Below are positions 42,706 through 51,118 of a stretch of DNA of 64,000 bases, piece by piece. The position numbers were made by a program, and so were the translations under genes. The notes beneath the pieces were generated by a model. It saw only the letters and a list, made by a program, of their open reading frames with translations, ran no database searches and was not told the origin of the DNA. The stretch comes from Janthinobacterium sp051380735 (lineage in GTDB: Bacteria > Pseudomonadota > Gammaproteobacteria > Burkholderiales > Burkholderiaceae_D), in contig NZ_JBNYXQ010000005.1 of assembly GCF_051380735.1 (NCBI RefSeq), forward strand, positions 186,001 through 250,000, read 5' to 3'. Position 1 is the first letter of the stretch, and the number at the start of each line of letters is the position of its first letter.

Positions 42706-43626
42706 TCAGGCAGCTGGCGGCAGGCCGAACATCAGCGAGCGGTGGGCCGCCACGCCGGCCATCGCACCGTCGGCCACGGCAAACGCCACATTGCCGGCCG
42801 CGCGGCCCGCGTCGCCGCAGCAGAACACGCCGGCCACGCTGGTGGACTTCATCTCGTCGGTGCGCACCACCGGGCCCGTCAAGCCTTCATCGATTGCGCA
42901 GCCCAGCTGTCCGGCCAGCGGGCTGGACTGCCGCGTACTCGGCGCCACGAACAGGCCGGCCATGGCGTGCGTGCTGCCATCGGCCAGCACCACGTCGGCC
43001 AAGCCGGCTATGCGCAAAATGGGCCCGGATTCGACCGTGCTGCCGCGCCGCGCCAGTTCGGCCAGCTGCGCCGCATCGGGTTCGAACGCGCCATTGAGGA
43101 AAAACGTCACCGTGCCCCAGTCGGGCAGCATCAGCGCGTGGTGCATCGACAGCGGCCCGGTGGCGATCACGCCTATCCTGCCCTGATCAAGTTCGTAGCC
43201 GTGGCAATACGGGCAGTGAAACACGCTGGCGCCCCAGCGTTCACGCAGGCCCTCGATCGGTGGCAGTTCATCGACCACGCCGCTGGCCAGCACCAGGCGC
43301 ATGGCCTGCACGGTGCTGCCATCGTCGAGCTGCACCGCGTATCCATCTGCGGTTGGCGAGGCCTGCAGCGCCCTGCCCTCGCGCCAGGTAACGGTGGAAT
43401 ACGCGAGCACCTGGCGCTTGCCTTCGGCGGCGATATCGCAGGGCGCGCGGCCATCCTGGGTCAGGAAACCGTGCGAGTGGCTGGCGTAGCGGTTGCGGCG
43501 CTGGCCGGCGTCGATCACCAGCACGCGTCGCCGCGCGCGGGCCAGCTGCATGGCGCAGGACAAGCCCGCGTAACTGCCGCCAACGATGATGACGTCATAG
43601 AGCGGTTGTGATTGTGCTGTGCTCAT
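42706..43626 (-). CDS. Thioredoxin-reductase-like NAD(P)/FAD oxidoreductase
   Basis: 306-residue flavoprotein. FAD motif IIVGGSYAGLSCAMQL (~13), redox pair CPYC in FHCPYCHGYE (~135), NAD-binding IGVIATG, and terminal CCGDAGRAAGNVAFAVADG. This belongs to the CxxC low-molecular-weight TrxR branch, which also includes GliT-like disulfide oxidases. ATG 43626 has GGAG about 9 bases upstream; upstream frame to 43680 is not used. A dyad lies just ahead. Confidence 0.88.
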   Translation of the reverse strand: MSTAQSQPLYDVIIVGGSYAGLSCAMQLARARRRVLVIDAGQRRNRYASHSHGFLTQDGRAPCDIAAEGKRQVLAYSTVTWREGRALQASPTADGYAVQLDDGSTVQAMRLVLASGVVDELPPIEGLRERWGASVFHCPYCHGYELDQGRIGVIATGPLSMHHALMLPDWGTVTFFLNGAFEPDAAQLAELARRGSTVESGPILRIAGLADVVLADGSTHAMAGLFVAPSTRQSSPLAGQLGCAIDEGLTGPVVRTDEMKSTSVAGVFCCGDAGRAAGNVAFAVADGAMAGVAAHRSLMFGLPPAA

Positions 43627-43651
43627 GGGTGGGTCTCCGGTAAGTGATCTC

Positions 43652-43672
43652 ATGTAACTAATGATATTACAT
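43652..43672. promoter_or_regulatory. 21-bp dyad upstream of the TrxR-like gene
   Basis: ATGTAACTAATGATATTACAT: perfect 6-bp arms ATGTAA/TTACAT around a 9-base centre. It lies 26-46 bases upstream of the start codon. The regulator is unknown; no repressor gene is next to it. Confidence 0.45.
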
Positions 43673-43702
43673 AAAACCATTTAACGCAAACAACTTGCAA
43701 TA

Positions 43703-44140
43703 TCAGAGAGAAACGCAAGCCTGCGCCGCCTTAGCCAGCCACGCCGCATCGACGGCGCCCAAGCGCGTTGTACAGACCTGATGCGCACCATTGAGCACCA
43801 CCGTGTAGGGCAAGGCGCCCAGCGGATTGCCGAACTGGCGCAGCAGATCCTGGCGGCCCGGCGCCGCCAGTTGCAGATACGTCGCGCCGGCCTTGCGCGC
43901 AAACGTCGCCGCCCACTTGCGCTCATCGATGGCGACGCCGACAAAGCGCAAGCCGGGCAAGCGCTGCGACTGTGCTTGCAGCAGCGCCAGCTCCCGCACG
44001 CAAGGCAGGCAGTCGCTGGACCAGAAATTGAGCAGCACAGGGCCGGGCAAGGCGGCCAGGGCAGGCAGCTTCACGTCAGGCCCTGGCGCTGGCCCTGGCA
44101 CTGCCAGCGCCAGGGCCGCTGCCAGCAATACCACGCTCAC
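43703..44140 (-). CDS. TlpA-like periplasmic thioredoxin, GTG start
   Basis: 145 residues: a hydrophobic N-terminal signal or anchor (MSVVLLAAALALAVP), then a thioredoxin fold with the redox motif SSDCLPCVREL (CxxC = CLPC), a TlpA-type arrangement with cis-Pro in GALPYTVVLN. GTG at 44140 overlaps the DUF3299 stop (GTGA). Last gene of a metal/envelope operon; probably acts on periplasmic disulfides. Confidence 0.85.
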   Translation of the reverse strand: MSVVLLAAALALAVPGPAPGPDVKLPALAALPGPVLLNFWSSDCLPCVRELALLQAQSQRLPGLRFVGVAIDERKWAATFARKAGATYLQLAAPGRQDLLRQFGNPLGALPYTVVLNGAHQVCTTRLGAVDAAWLAKAAQACVSL

Positions 44141-44628
44141 TGCTCCACCAGGCTGGCGTCATTGATGCGATAGTACAAACCCATCGAATCGCTTTTCAGC
44201 ACCGTCATCTTGCCGCTCATGACCATCGGCGCGTAGCTGAATTTGACCGGCGTCCTGCTGTTGATTTCGACCACCCCTTCCGGTCCGGCTGGCAGGCAGA
44301 ACGGGCAACTGGCCGAGGTCACCGTCAGCAGGAAATGCTTCTGCTTCTGCCCCGGCTGCAGAGGCATCATGAAACCTTGCACCTTGACTTCCGTCTGGTC
44401 CAGCGCCGTGATTTCATCCGTATATTTGGGCACCATGCGCCCACCTTTCGCCTTGACGGTAGTCGCCTTGGAAAGCAGGCTCCAGGGCAGTACGCCGGGA
44501 ATATCTTCGAGTGGCGCAAAAAAGGACGGTGGCTGGTCGGCGCTGGCCGGCGTGGTGACTTTGGCTGCGTGCGTCGCGGCGTGAGCTGTAGCGGCGGCAA
44601 GCAGCAACATGACAAGCAATGATTTCAT
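44137..44628 (-). CDS. DUF3299-family periplasmic protein
   Basis: 163 residues with signal peptide MKSLLVMLLLAAATAHA. The body carries a DUF3299 pattern: VQGFMMPLQPGQKQKHFLL and a Cys-containing SCPFCLPAGPEG (CxxC), which may bind metal. The function of the family is not established. ATG 44628 is used. It is coupled to the TlpA-like gene and follows the ABC permease closely. Confidence 0.82.
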   Translation of the reverse strand: MKSLLVMLLLAAATAHAATHAAKVTTPASADQPPSFFAPLEDIPGVLPWSLLSKATTVKAKGGRMVPKYTDEITALDQTEVKVQGFMMPLQPGQKQKHFLLTVTSASCPFCLPAGPEGVVEINSRTPVKFSYAPMVMSGKMTVLKSDSMGLYYRINDASLVEQ

Positions 44629-44638
44629 GGGGTTTCCT

Positions 44639-45844
44639 TCAAGAGTGTGCCAGGGTGGCGGCAATATCGGTGCGGTAGGCGCGCACGGCGGGGACTATCG
44701 AGGCGGCCAGGCCGACCAGCAAGGCGGCCGGCAGCAGCCACGCTTCCTGCGGGTCGATGCTCCAGGCCGACAGCGCCAGGTTTTGCTGGCCTGCCATCAG
44801 CACGCCCAAAAGGCCCACGCCTGCATGGCCCAGCAGCCAGCCCAGCACGGCGCCGCCCAGCGCCAGCGCCAGGCCCTGGGTCAGCAGAAGCAACAGCAGC
44901 TTGCGCGGCGGCGCGCCCAGCGCACGCAAAATGGCCAGATCCGTCTTGCGCTCTTCCAGCGCGTGGTACAGGGCGACAAACATCGACAGACAGGCCACCG
45001 CCAGCACAATGGCGGCGATCGCACGCAGCACGTCAGCGCCCACGCCGACCAGCTCGAACAGTTTGGCCGATTCCAGTGCCGGCTGCGCCGCCTGCAAGCG
45101 GGTCTGGCTGTTGACCCAGCGCGGCAGGCTGATGGCCGCCAGCGGCGAGGCATAGCGCACCAGCAGCGCCGTGACTTCATGCTCCGCTGCGTTGACATGT
45201 TCATGCGGCTCGTCCGGGTCGGTCTCGTGCACGCGCCATACCGAGGCCACCGGCGTGACGATCAGCCGGTCCAGCACCGTGCCGGTCGGCTGCAGGATGC
45301 CGACCACCGTGTACGGCGCATGGGCATGCACTTCGCCGCCCGCCACCAGGCCGTGCGAACCGGCAAAGCGGGCGCCCAGGGCCGCTTTTGTCCGCCTTGC
45401 CACTTCGGCCCCCAGCACTACCTGCATGCTTGCGCCGAACAGCACGCCGCTGGCGGCCTGACCGCCGTAGTGGCGGATATAGTCTGCCGTGCTGCCGACA
45501 ATGCGGTAGCCCTGGTAGCTGTCGCCGAGCGCCAGCGGGATCGCCTCGGCCACCAGCGGGTTGGCGGCCATCTCAAGCTGCGCTGCGGCCGGGATATTGC
45601 CGGTCGGTATATCGATATGGTAGATCGACGACAGGATCAGCTGCAGCGGCGAACCCTTGGCCCCCACCACCATGTCGATGCCGTTGGCGTCCTTCATGGC
45701 GCCGTCTTCCAGCTGGCTGGAGGCGGACAGGATGAACGTCATCATCGCCACCCCGATCGCCATCAGCAGCAGATTCAGACAGGTTGCCAGCGGCTTGTGG
45801 CGCAGCGCGGCCAGCGCCATGGTCATGGCGTTCAGGCGGCGCAT
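44639..45844 (-). CDS. ABC transporter permease (FtsX/MacB-like)
   Basis: 401-residue permease with one helix near the N-terminus (LNLLLMAIGVAMMTFIL), a large periplasmic domain, and three C-terminal helices (IAAIVLAVACLSMFV, LGGAVLGWLLGHAGVGLL, LPAALLVGLAASIVPAV), the mechanotransmission MacB/LolCE topology. A His-rich stretch (ETDPDEPHEHVNAAEHEV) in the periplasmic domain could bind metal. It overlaps its ATPase gene by 13 bases. Confidence 0.86.
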   Translation of the reverse strand: MRRLNAMTMALAALRHKPLATCLNLLLMAIGVAMMTFILSASSQLEDGAMKDANGIDMVVGAKGSPLQLILSSIYHIDIPTGNIPAAAQLEMAANPLVAEAIPLALGDSYQGYRIVGSTADYIRHYGGQAASGVLFGASMQVVLGAEVARRTKAALGARFAGSHGLVAGGEVHAHAPYTVVGILQPTGTVLDRLIVTPVASVWRVHETDPDEPHEHVNAAEHEVTALLVRYASPLAAISLPRWVNSQTRLQAAQPALESAKLFELVGVGADVLRAIAAIVLAVACLSMFVALYHALEERKTDLAILRALGAPPRKLLLLLLTQGLALALGGAVLGWLLGHAGVGLLGVLMAGQQNLALSAWSIDPQEAWLLPAALLVGLAASIVPAVRAYRTDIAATLAHS

Positions 45845-46494
45845 GGCAATTCCCCACGCGCCGGCAGGCGCAAGATGGCGGCACCGGGCAAGGCGGCAAT
45901 CAGGCGCGCGTCATGACTGGCGATCAAGAGCGATGCGTTGGCATCCCTGGCCTGGTGCGCCAGCAGCGCCACCACCGTGGCGCAGGCAGCGTCATCGAGG
46001 TTGGCGGTCGGTTCGTCGGCCAGCAGCAAGCGCGGCTGGCCGAACATGGCGCGCGCGATCGCCACGCGCTGGCGCTGGCCGCCGCTCAATTGGTGCGGCA
46101 TGGCGTGCGCCTTGTCCGCCAGGCCGAGGCCGGCCAGCAGCGCCTGGGCGCGCTCGACGTCGGCAGGCAAGCCGCGGGCATAAGCGGGCAGCAGCACGTT
46201 ATCGCGCACGCACAGGCTGGCGACCAGCGCCAGTTGCTGCGGCAGCAAGCCGATATGGCGGCCACGCCAGGCATCGGCTTCGCGTGGCGCCAGGGCCGCC
46301 AGGTCGACGCCGTCGATGGCGATACGCCCGGTTTGCGGGCTCAGAATGGCGCCCAGCAGGTGCAGCAGGGTCGATTTGCCCGAGCCCGATGGCCCCAGCA
46401 ACAGCGCATGTTGGCCGCGCGCCAGTTCAAAAAAGGGTATGGCGAGTACGGTCACACCGCCGTAGCGGTGCTCCAGTTGGGAGATGGTCAGCAA
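45832..46494 (-). CDS. ABC transporter ATP-binding protein (LolD/MacB-like)
   Basis: About 220-residue ATPase: Walker A GPSGSGKST, Q-loop PQQLALV, signature LSGGQRQRV, Walker B LLLADEPTANLDD, and the H-loop SHD. It should energise the permease overlapping its 3' end. No ATG fits; TTG 46494 (before LTISQLEHRYGGV) is a best guess. The frame stays open to 46599 and overlaps the DUF2946 gene, so the exact start is uncertain. Confidence 0.85.
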   Translation of the reverse strand: MLTISQLEHRYGGVTVLAIPFFELARGQHALLLGPSGSGKSTLLHLLGAILSPQTGRIAIDGVDLAALAPREADAWRGRHIGLLPQQLALVASLCVRDNVLLPAYARGLPADVERAQALLAGLGLADKAHAMPHQLSGGQRQRVAIARAMFGQPRLLLADEPTANLDDAACATVVALLAHQARDANASLLIASHDARLIAALPGAAILRLPARGELPCAA

Positions 46495-46561
46495 AATGGT
46501 CTCGATCAGCAATGACAACAAAGCCGCAGCGGCGACGTGCGCTGCGGACGTGGTAGAGGTA

Positions 46562-46879
46562 TCAGGAGAAGGAGACCGGGCCGGGCGGCCCATGCGCATG
46601 CGGAATCAGGAAACTGCGCCGCACCGCGCTGGCAGGCGGCACTGCGGGAGAAAAAGTATAGCTGCCGGGCAGGCGCAGCGGCACCAGCACCGGCGGCGTG
46701 AATGGCTGGTCGGCCGGCGGAACGCTGGCGGCAAAGCAGCTGGCGCAATCGAGCGGGTGACTGTCGATGGCGTGATGGTGCTGGCCCAGGCCGAACAGCT
46801 GCAGCGCCAGCATGGCCATTACCAGCCATGCCAGCCACCGCTTGTACCAGGAACCGTTTGCAACCATAAGAACGGGCAT
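46562..46879 (-). CDS. DUF2946-like small membrane/exported protein
   Basis: 105 residues: N-terminal hydrophobic segment (WYKRWLAWLVMAMLALQLF), then a His-rich HHH and a CASC motif, which suggests metal binding. Similar to DUF2946 proteins often found with copper or other metal genes. Starts at 46879 or ATG 46867. The ATG at 46879 lies within the nested dyad operator, so the shorter start may be real. First gene of the operon. Confidence 0.7.
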   Translation of the reverse strand: MPVLMVANGSWYKRWLAWLVMAMLALQLFGLGQHHHAIDSHPLDCASCFAASVPPADQPFTPPVLVPLRLPGSYTFSPAVPPASAVRRSFLIPHAHGPPGPVSFS

Positions 46880-46918
46880 GCCTAAAAACGCAATTGATTT
46901 GCGTATACTAGCATGCCC
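46874..46918. promoter_or_regulatory. Nested 45-bp dyad upstream of the DUF2946-ABC operon
   Basis: Outer arms GGGCATGC (46874-46881) and GCATGCCC (46911-46918), inner arms ACGCAA (46888-46893) and TTGCGT (46899-46904), all centred on 46896. On the minus strand TAGTAT (46905-46910) is a possible -10 box, so a bound protein would cover the promoter. The regulator is unknown. Confidence 0.6.
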
Positions 46919-46959
46919 GGCAGTTGCGGTTTAGTCGGCTTGCACCGGCGCCACCGGCC

Positions 46960-48774
46960 TTAGCCCCTGGCCTTCTGCGCCGGGATAAACTGCTCGCGCA
47001 CGGCCTTGGCCAGCAGGTCCGGCGGCAGCAGGCCCTGGCCCAGCAGGAAGTTATTGAAGGCCAGCCGGTCGAACTTCGCGCCCAGCGCCAGTTCCGTTTC
47101 CGCGCGCAGCTGCAGGATGCGCGTGTAGCCGTAGAAATAGCTGCCCGCCTGGCCGGGCGCGTTGAATGTATAGCGGTCCAGTTCCTGGCGCGCCATCGGT
47201 TTCGACAGCATGACTTCGTCGGTCAGAATGCGGCCCGCCTCTTCGCGCGTGACCTGGCCCAGGTTCAGCATCGGGTCAAGCATGGCGCGCGCCGCGCGCA
47301 GCATGCGGAACTGCAGCGCGATGAACTGGCCTTCGACCGGCTCGTAGGGAATCATCTCCGCTTCCGCATACAGCGCCCAGCCTTCCACGTTGACGCTGTT
47401 GAAGGCATACAGGCTGCGCGCCTGCGACACGCCGCGTTCGACCATGGCGCTGAACTGCAGCTCATGGCCGGGCCGGCCCTCGTGCGCGCTCAGGGTCCAG
47501 GCAGCGCCGGCAAAGTTGAAATCGTCATACGCCTCACCCTTGCCGCTGGCAGCCGGGTTACCGACCGGCAACACGAACTGGCCATGCTCGCCCGTATTGC
47601 CGATCAGCGGAGGCGGACGCATGTGCGGCGCCGGCTGGGCCGCCGATTCGGCCGGCGAGGCCAGGCGCATGGTCATCGCACGCGCGGGAATATCGACCAC
47701 GCCCTGCTGGCGGATGCGTTTTTCCAGTTCGGTATTGACGCCCTTGTAATGGGCCTCCAGCTTGTCATTCGCAATCGCCGTGCTTTTCAGCGCGCGCAGC
47801 ACCTGGCGGTAATCACTGCCATCAATGCCTTTCAGCTTCAGCCTGGCCGCCACCACCGGCGCCAGCGCCTGCATGGCGGCGCGCGTTTCCAGGTAGGCCA
47901 CCTCGGCCCGCTCGACCAACGCACGCGGTTCAATATCGATGCCGACCTGCTTCAGGCGAAACGCATACTGCTCCGGCGCCATGCGGAAATCCGTGCGCGA
48001 CAGCGGCAGCACCACTTCGCGCTCCCAGGCGGCATAGTCATTGAGCTGCTTTTCCAGCGCCGCCAGCGCGGGTTCGGCGCCGGCAATCTTCATGTCGGCA
48101 AACAGCTTGCGGATGCCGGCGATATACGTCGGCACATTCTCCAGCGACTGCTCGACCTGCAGCCGTACCGGCCCGGCCAGGCCAGGCTGGCCGATTTTTT
48201 CCGTGAAGCGCGCCCGCGCCTGCTCGGTAATCGGCGTGCTGCCCTTGAACTGGCCCACATAGCGCTGCAGCCGCTCCAGCGCCTTGGCGCGGCGCGCGGC
48301 CGGACGCTGTTCCTGCAGCAGGCTTTGCATGGAACCGAACACCATCTGCGGCACATCGATCCACGGCAAACTGTATTTCGCGTCGATCTGCGCACCGGCG
48401 ATTTCCTGGTCGACCGCACCAAGCAGAATTTCCAGGTCCTGGCGGATGCGCTCGTCGCGCTCCAGTTCCAGCTGCAGTTGCAGCTTGCCGCGCGCCTGCT
48501 GCAGCGCCGCCACCTGGCGCGCGACGATATCCGGCCCCAGGTCGGCGGCCAGCCCATCATATTGCGACAGGCCCGTATCGGAGGCGTTTTCAGGCGAAAA
48601 TGTCGCCTGCGCTTCGAGCACGATGGCGGCGTTGCGGTTGCTGGCCTCGACCCAGGCGGCGGAGGCGGCAGGGGCCGCGGTGGCCGCGATGGCGGGAATG
48701 AAAACGGTGGGGGAAAAAGCGGCGGCAAGCGCCAGCGTAAATACAGTCTGGCGCAATTTCGGGGATACGGACAT
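46960..48774 (-). CDS. DUF885-family exported metallopeptidase-like protein
   Basis: 604 residues with a signal peptide (~1-38; VFTLALAAAFSPTVFIPAIA) and a long helical DUF885 domain. HEGRPGHELQF (~450) resembles the HExxGH zinc motif, with the downstream Glu in EGWALYAEAEMIP. Family members are thought to be zinc metallopeptidases, often exported. The substrate is unknown. Confidence 0.82.
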   Translation of the reverse strand: MSVSPKLRQTVFTLALAAAFSPTVFIPAIAATAAPAASAAWVEASNRNAAIVLEAQATFSPENASDTGLSQYDGLAADLGPDIVARQVAALQQARGKLQLQLELERDERIRQDLEILLGAVDQEIAGAQIDAKYSLPWIDVPQMVFGSMQSLLQEQRPAARRAKALERLQRYVGQFKGSTPITEQARARFTEKIGQPGLAGPVRLQVEQSLENVPTYIAGIRKLFADMKIAGAEPALAALEKQLNDYAAWEREVVLPLSRTDFRMAPEQYAFRLKQVGIDIEPRALVERAEVAYLETRAAMQALAPVVAARLKLKGIDGSDYRQVLRALKSTAIANDKLEAHYKGVNTELEKRIRQQGVVDIPARAMTMRLASPAESAAQPAPHMRPPPLIGNTGEHGQFVLPVGNPAASGKGEAYDDFNFAGAAWTLSAHEGRPGHELQFSAMVERGVSQARSLYAFNSVNVEGWALYAEAEMIPYEPVEGQFIALQFRMLRAARAMLDPMLNLGQVTREEAGRILTDEVMLSKPMARQELDRYTFNAPGQAGSYFYGYTRILQLRAETELALGAKFDRLAFNNFLLGQGLLPPDLLAKAVREQFIPAQKARG

Positions 48775-48851
48775 CGGGGGCTTCCTTCCTGGCGGTCTCG
48801 GCGAACGAAACGGCCAGTATCGGCGAGCGCAGTAGCACTGTCAATGCAGGG

Positions 48852-48871
48852 AAAAGGCGGCCGGGCCGCCT
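48852..48871 (-). terminator. Hairpin downstream of the GH3 gene
   Basis: On the minus strand GGCGGC, loop CCG, GCCGCC followed by TTTTCCC, 16 bases past the GH3 stop. A good intrinsic terminator. Confidence 0.6.
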
Positions 48872-48886
48872 CACCCCTTTCTTTTA

Positions 48887-50896
48887 TCAGTACGCCAACC
48901 CGTAACCGAACTTGTACAGCGGCCGCGCCGTGTCGTATGGCACATCGGACTTCTGCACCTGCACTTCAGCCATTGATGATGGCAGCTCGAACGGCAGCTT
49001 ACCCTGCGGCTTGGCCTTGCCCGTCAAGACGTCGAACAGCGCACCGTCGCTGACGCCGAAGTTGCCGATAATGGCGCTGGCCTTGTCCTGCACATTGCCG
49101 AGGATGGCCGGGCGATCCAGATAGACGGTGACCACGGTTTTCGGCGCCAGGCGGGCCGCGTTCTTGATCGCCTCGTAGTCGGCGTCGCCGTCGACGAAAT
49201 TGAGGCGGCCTTCGTGCTGCATGCTGCCGAAGATGTAGTTCGGGTGCAGGATTTCATACGGCGCGGCCACGCGCAGCAGGGCCACATCGGCTTCCTGCGG
49301 GGTCGCTACCACGGTGTAGCCATGCTGGCGGGCGACGGCGGCGTCGATGCCGTACAAATACACCTTTTTGACAGTGGCGGCCAGCGGCAGAACTTTATCC
49401 TTGTTTTCCAGCAGCACCAGCGAACGGCGCTGGGCTTCCAGGCCCGCTTCGACGAAGTCGGCCTTGCCCACCGTGGCGGCGGCTTTTACGGTGTCGACAA
49501 ACGGATGCTCGAACAGGCCCTGCCTGAATTTTTGCACCAGGATGCGGCGCGCCGAGGCGTTGATGCGCGCTTCCGTCAGCTGGCCGCGCTGTACCGCCTG
49601 GGTCAGGTAAGGCGCTTCCGTCACGCCGCCGAACTGGTCCATGCCGGCATTGACGGCCTTGACATAGCGCTCGGCCTTGGTGGCGTCTTCCATGCCCCAA
49701 GGCGTGCCGAAGCCTCTGAACGATGGCGCCACGCCCGGCGCGGTGCCGTTGCGGCAGTTGGCGTCGCAATCCGAGGTGATGCCCCAGTCGGACAGGATCA
49801 CGCCTTCGAAGCCGTACTTTCCACGCAGCAGATCGGTCAGCATGGTCTTGCTGAAGCCGGCCGCCACCTGTTCCAGGGTGATGCCGTCGATGGTGATATT
49901 GCCGTCCGGCATGGCATATGTCGGCATCACGGAGGCGGCCTTGGCATTGAACGCGCCTTCGAACGGCTTCACGTGATAGGCGAAGTTATTGCCCGGGTAG
50001 GTCATGTAGCGGCCATAGTAGTTGTGGCCGTCAAAACCCTCTTTGGTCGCGCCATAGCCGACCCAATGCTTGACTACCGCCACCACGCTGCCGTCGTGCA
50101 GGCCGGTGTTGCCATCCTGGAAGCCTTCGATATAGTTCTGCACCATGCGCTTGGCCAGGTCGGCATCTTCGCCGAAGGTGCCGTTGATGCGCGACCAGCG
50201 CGGCTCGGTGGCCAGGTCCGCCTGCGGCGACAGCGCCTGCGTGATGCCGACGGACAGGTATTCCTGGCGCGCGATATCGCCGAAGCGGCGCACCAGCGCG
50301 TCGTCGCCAATCGCGGCCAGGCCGAGGGTTTCAGGCCACTGCGAAAAGCCGTTGGTAGAAGCGCTGGCACCCACCGTGTACTGGAAGTGATGGCGCGGAT
50401 CGGTACTGATCGACACTGGAATGCCGTGGCGCGAGGTTTCGCTCAGCGCCTGCACCTTGTTGTACTGGGCCGCCATATTGGCCGAGTCGCCCGCCATGCG
50501 GGTGATAAAGGTGTTGACATACTGCTTGACGATCAGGTCCTGCAAGGCCGTCAGGTCATAGCCGCTGCCCTGGCCGATGCCGGTCGGGTCCGCCACCGTG
50601 GGCGCCGTGCCGTGCATCATCAGGCCGGCTTTTTCCTCTAACGTCATGCGAGCGATCAAGTCATCGGCGCGCGCCTCGGCGCTCAGGCGCCAATCCTCGT
50701 AAGGGTCGATCTTGCCGTTGCGGTTCATGTCCTTGAAAGTATAGCTGTCGACCTTGAGCAAATTGAAGGTGGTGGCGCCAATTACGGGCTGTGTGTAGCC
50801 GGGGCTGTCGTTATCGCTGCTGCCGCAGGCGGCGAGGGCAAGCGCGGCAAGGCCGCCGGCGACCGCGCGGGTCATCGGTTTGATAGTGCAGTTCAT
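48887..50896 (-). CDS. Glycoside hydrolase family 3 lipoprotein
   Basis: 669 residues. Signal peptide with lipobox LAACGSS (Cys ~23), so it is a lipoprotein. N-terminal GH3 barrel with VVKHWVGYGA and the catalytic Asp in VILSDWGITSDCD, then a C-terminal GH3 domain. GGAG lies 6 bases before ATG 50896 (MNCTIKPMTR). The substrate is most likely a beta-glucoside-type oligosaccharide, but this is not certain. Divergent from the AraC-family gene that probably controls it. Confidence 0.9.
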   Translation of the reverse strand: MNCTIKPMTRAVAGGLAALALAACGSSDNDSPGYTQPVIGATTFNLLKVDSYTFKDMNRNGKIDPYEDWRLSAEARADDLIARMTLEEKAGLMMHGTAPTVADPTGIGQGSGYDLTALQDLIVKQYVNTFITRMAGDSANMAAQYNKVQALSETSRHGIPVSISTDPRHHFQYTVGASASTNGFSQWPETLGLAAIGDDALVRRFGDIARQEYLSVGITQALSPQADLATEPRWSRINGTFGEDADLAKRMVQNYIEGFQDGNTGLHDGSVVAVVKHWVGYGATKEGFDGHNYYGRYMTYPGNNFAYHVKPFEGAFNAKAASVMPTYAMPDGNITIDGITLEQVAAGFSKTMLTDLLRGKYGFEGVILSDWGITSDCDANCRNGTAPGVAPSFRGFGTPWGMEDATKAERYVKAVNAGMDQFGGVTEAPYLTQAVQRGQLTEARINASARRILVQKFRQGLFEHPFVDTVKAAATVGKADFVEAGLEAQRRSLVLLENKDKVLPLAATVKKVYLYGIDAAVARQHGYTVVATPQEADVALLRVAAPYEILHPNYIFGSMQHEGRLNFVDGDADYEAIKNAARLAPKTVVTVYLDRPAILGNVQDKASAIIGNFGVSDGALFDVLTGKAKPQGKLPFELPSSMAEVQVQKSDVPYDTARPLYKFGYGLAY

Positions 50897-51118
50897 GGCA
50901 GTCTCCAGTATGTTTTTGTAGTGAGCGGGGCCGCATCGAGGCCGCCCCGAGCGCAATATAGCGTGTCATGCCAGCATGTTTTTGACCGCGCAGAACAGTG
51001 GTTATACCGGCGAGAACAATTTTCTGCATTGAGGTGCAACAACCAACTACCGCCAACAAAAATGCTAGTATTTGTGAAAAATTACTACAAACAAGTCCCT
51101 AGAGACTGGAGACAAGAG

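Noticed and set aside
46924..49053. 709-codon plus-strand frame
   Set aside because: Antisense to the DUF885 and GH3 genes and crosses the gap between them; a shadow.
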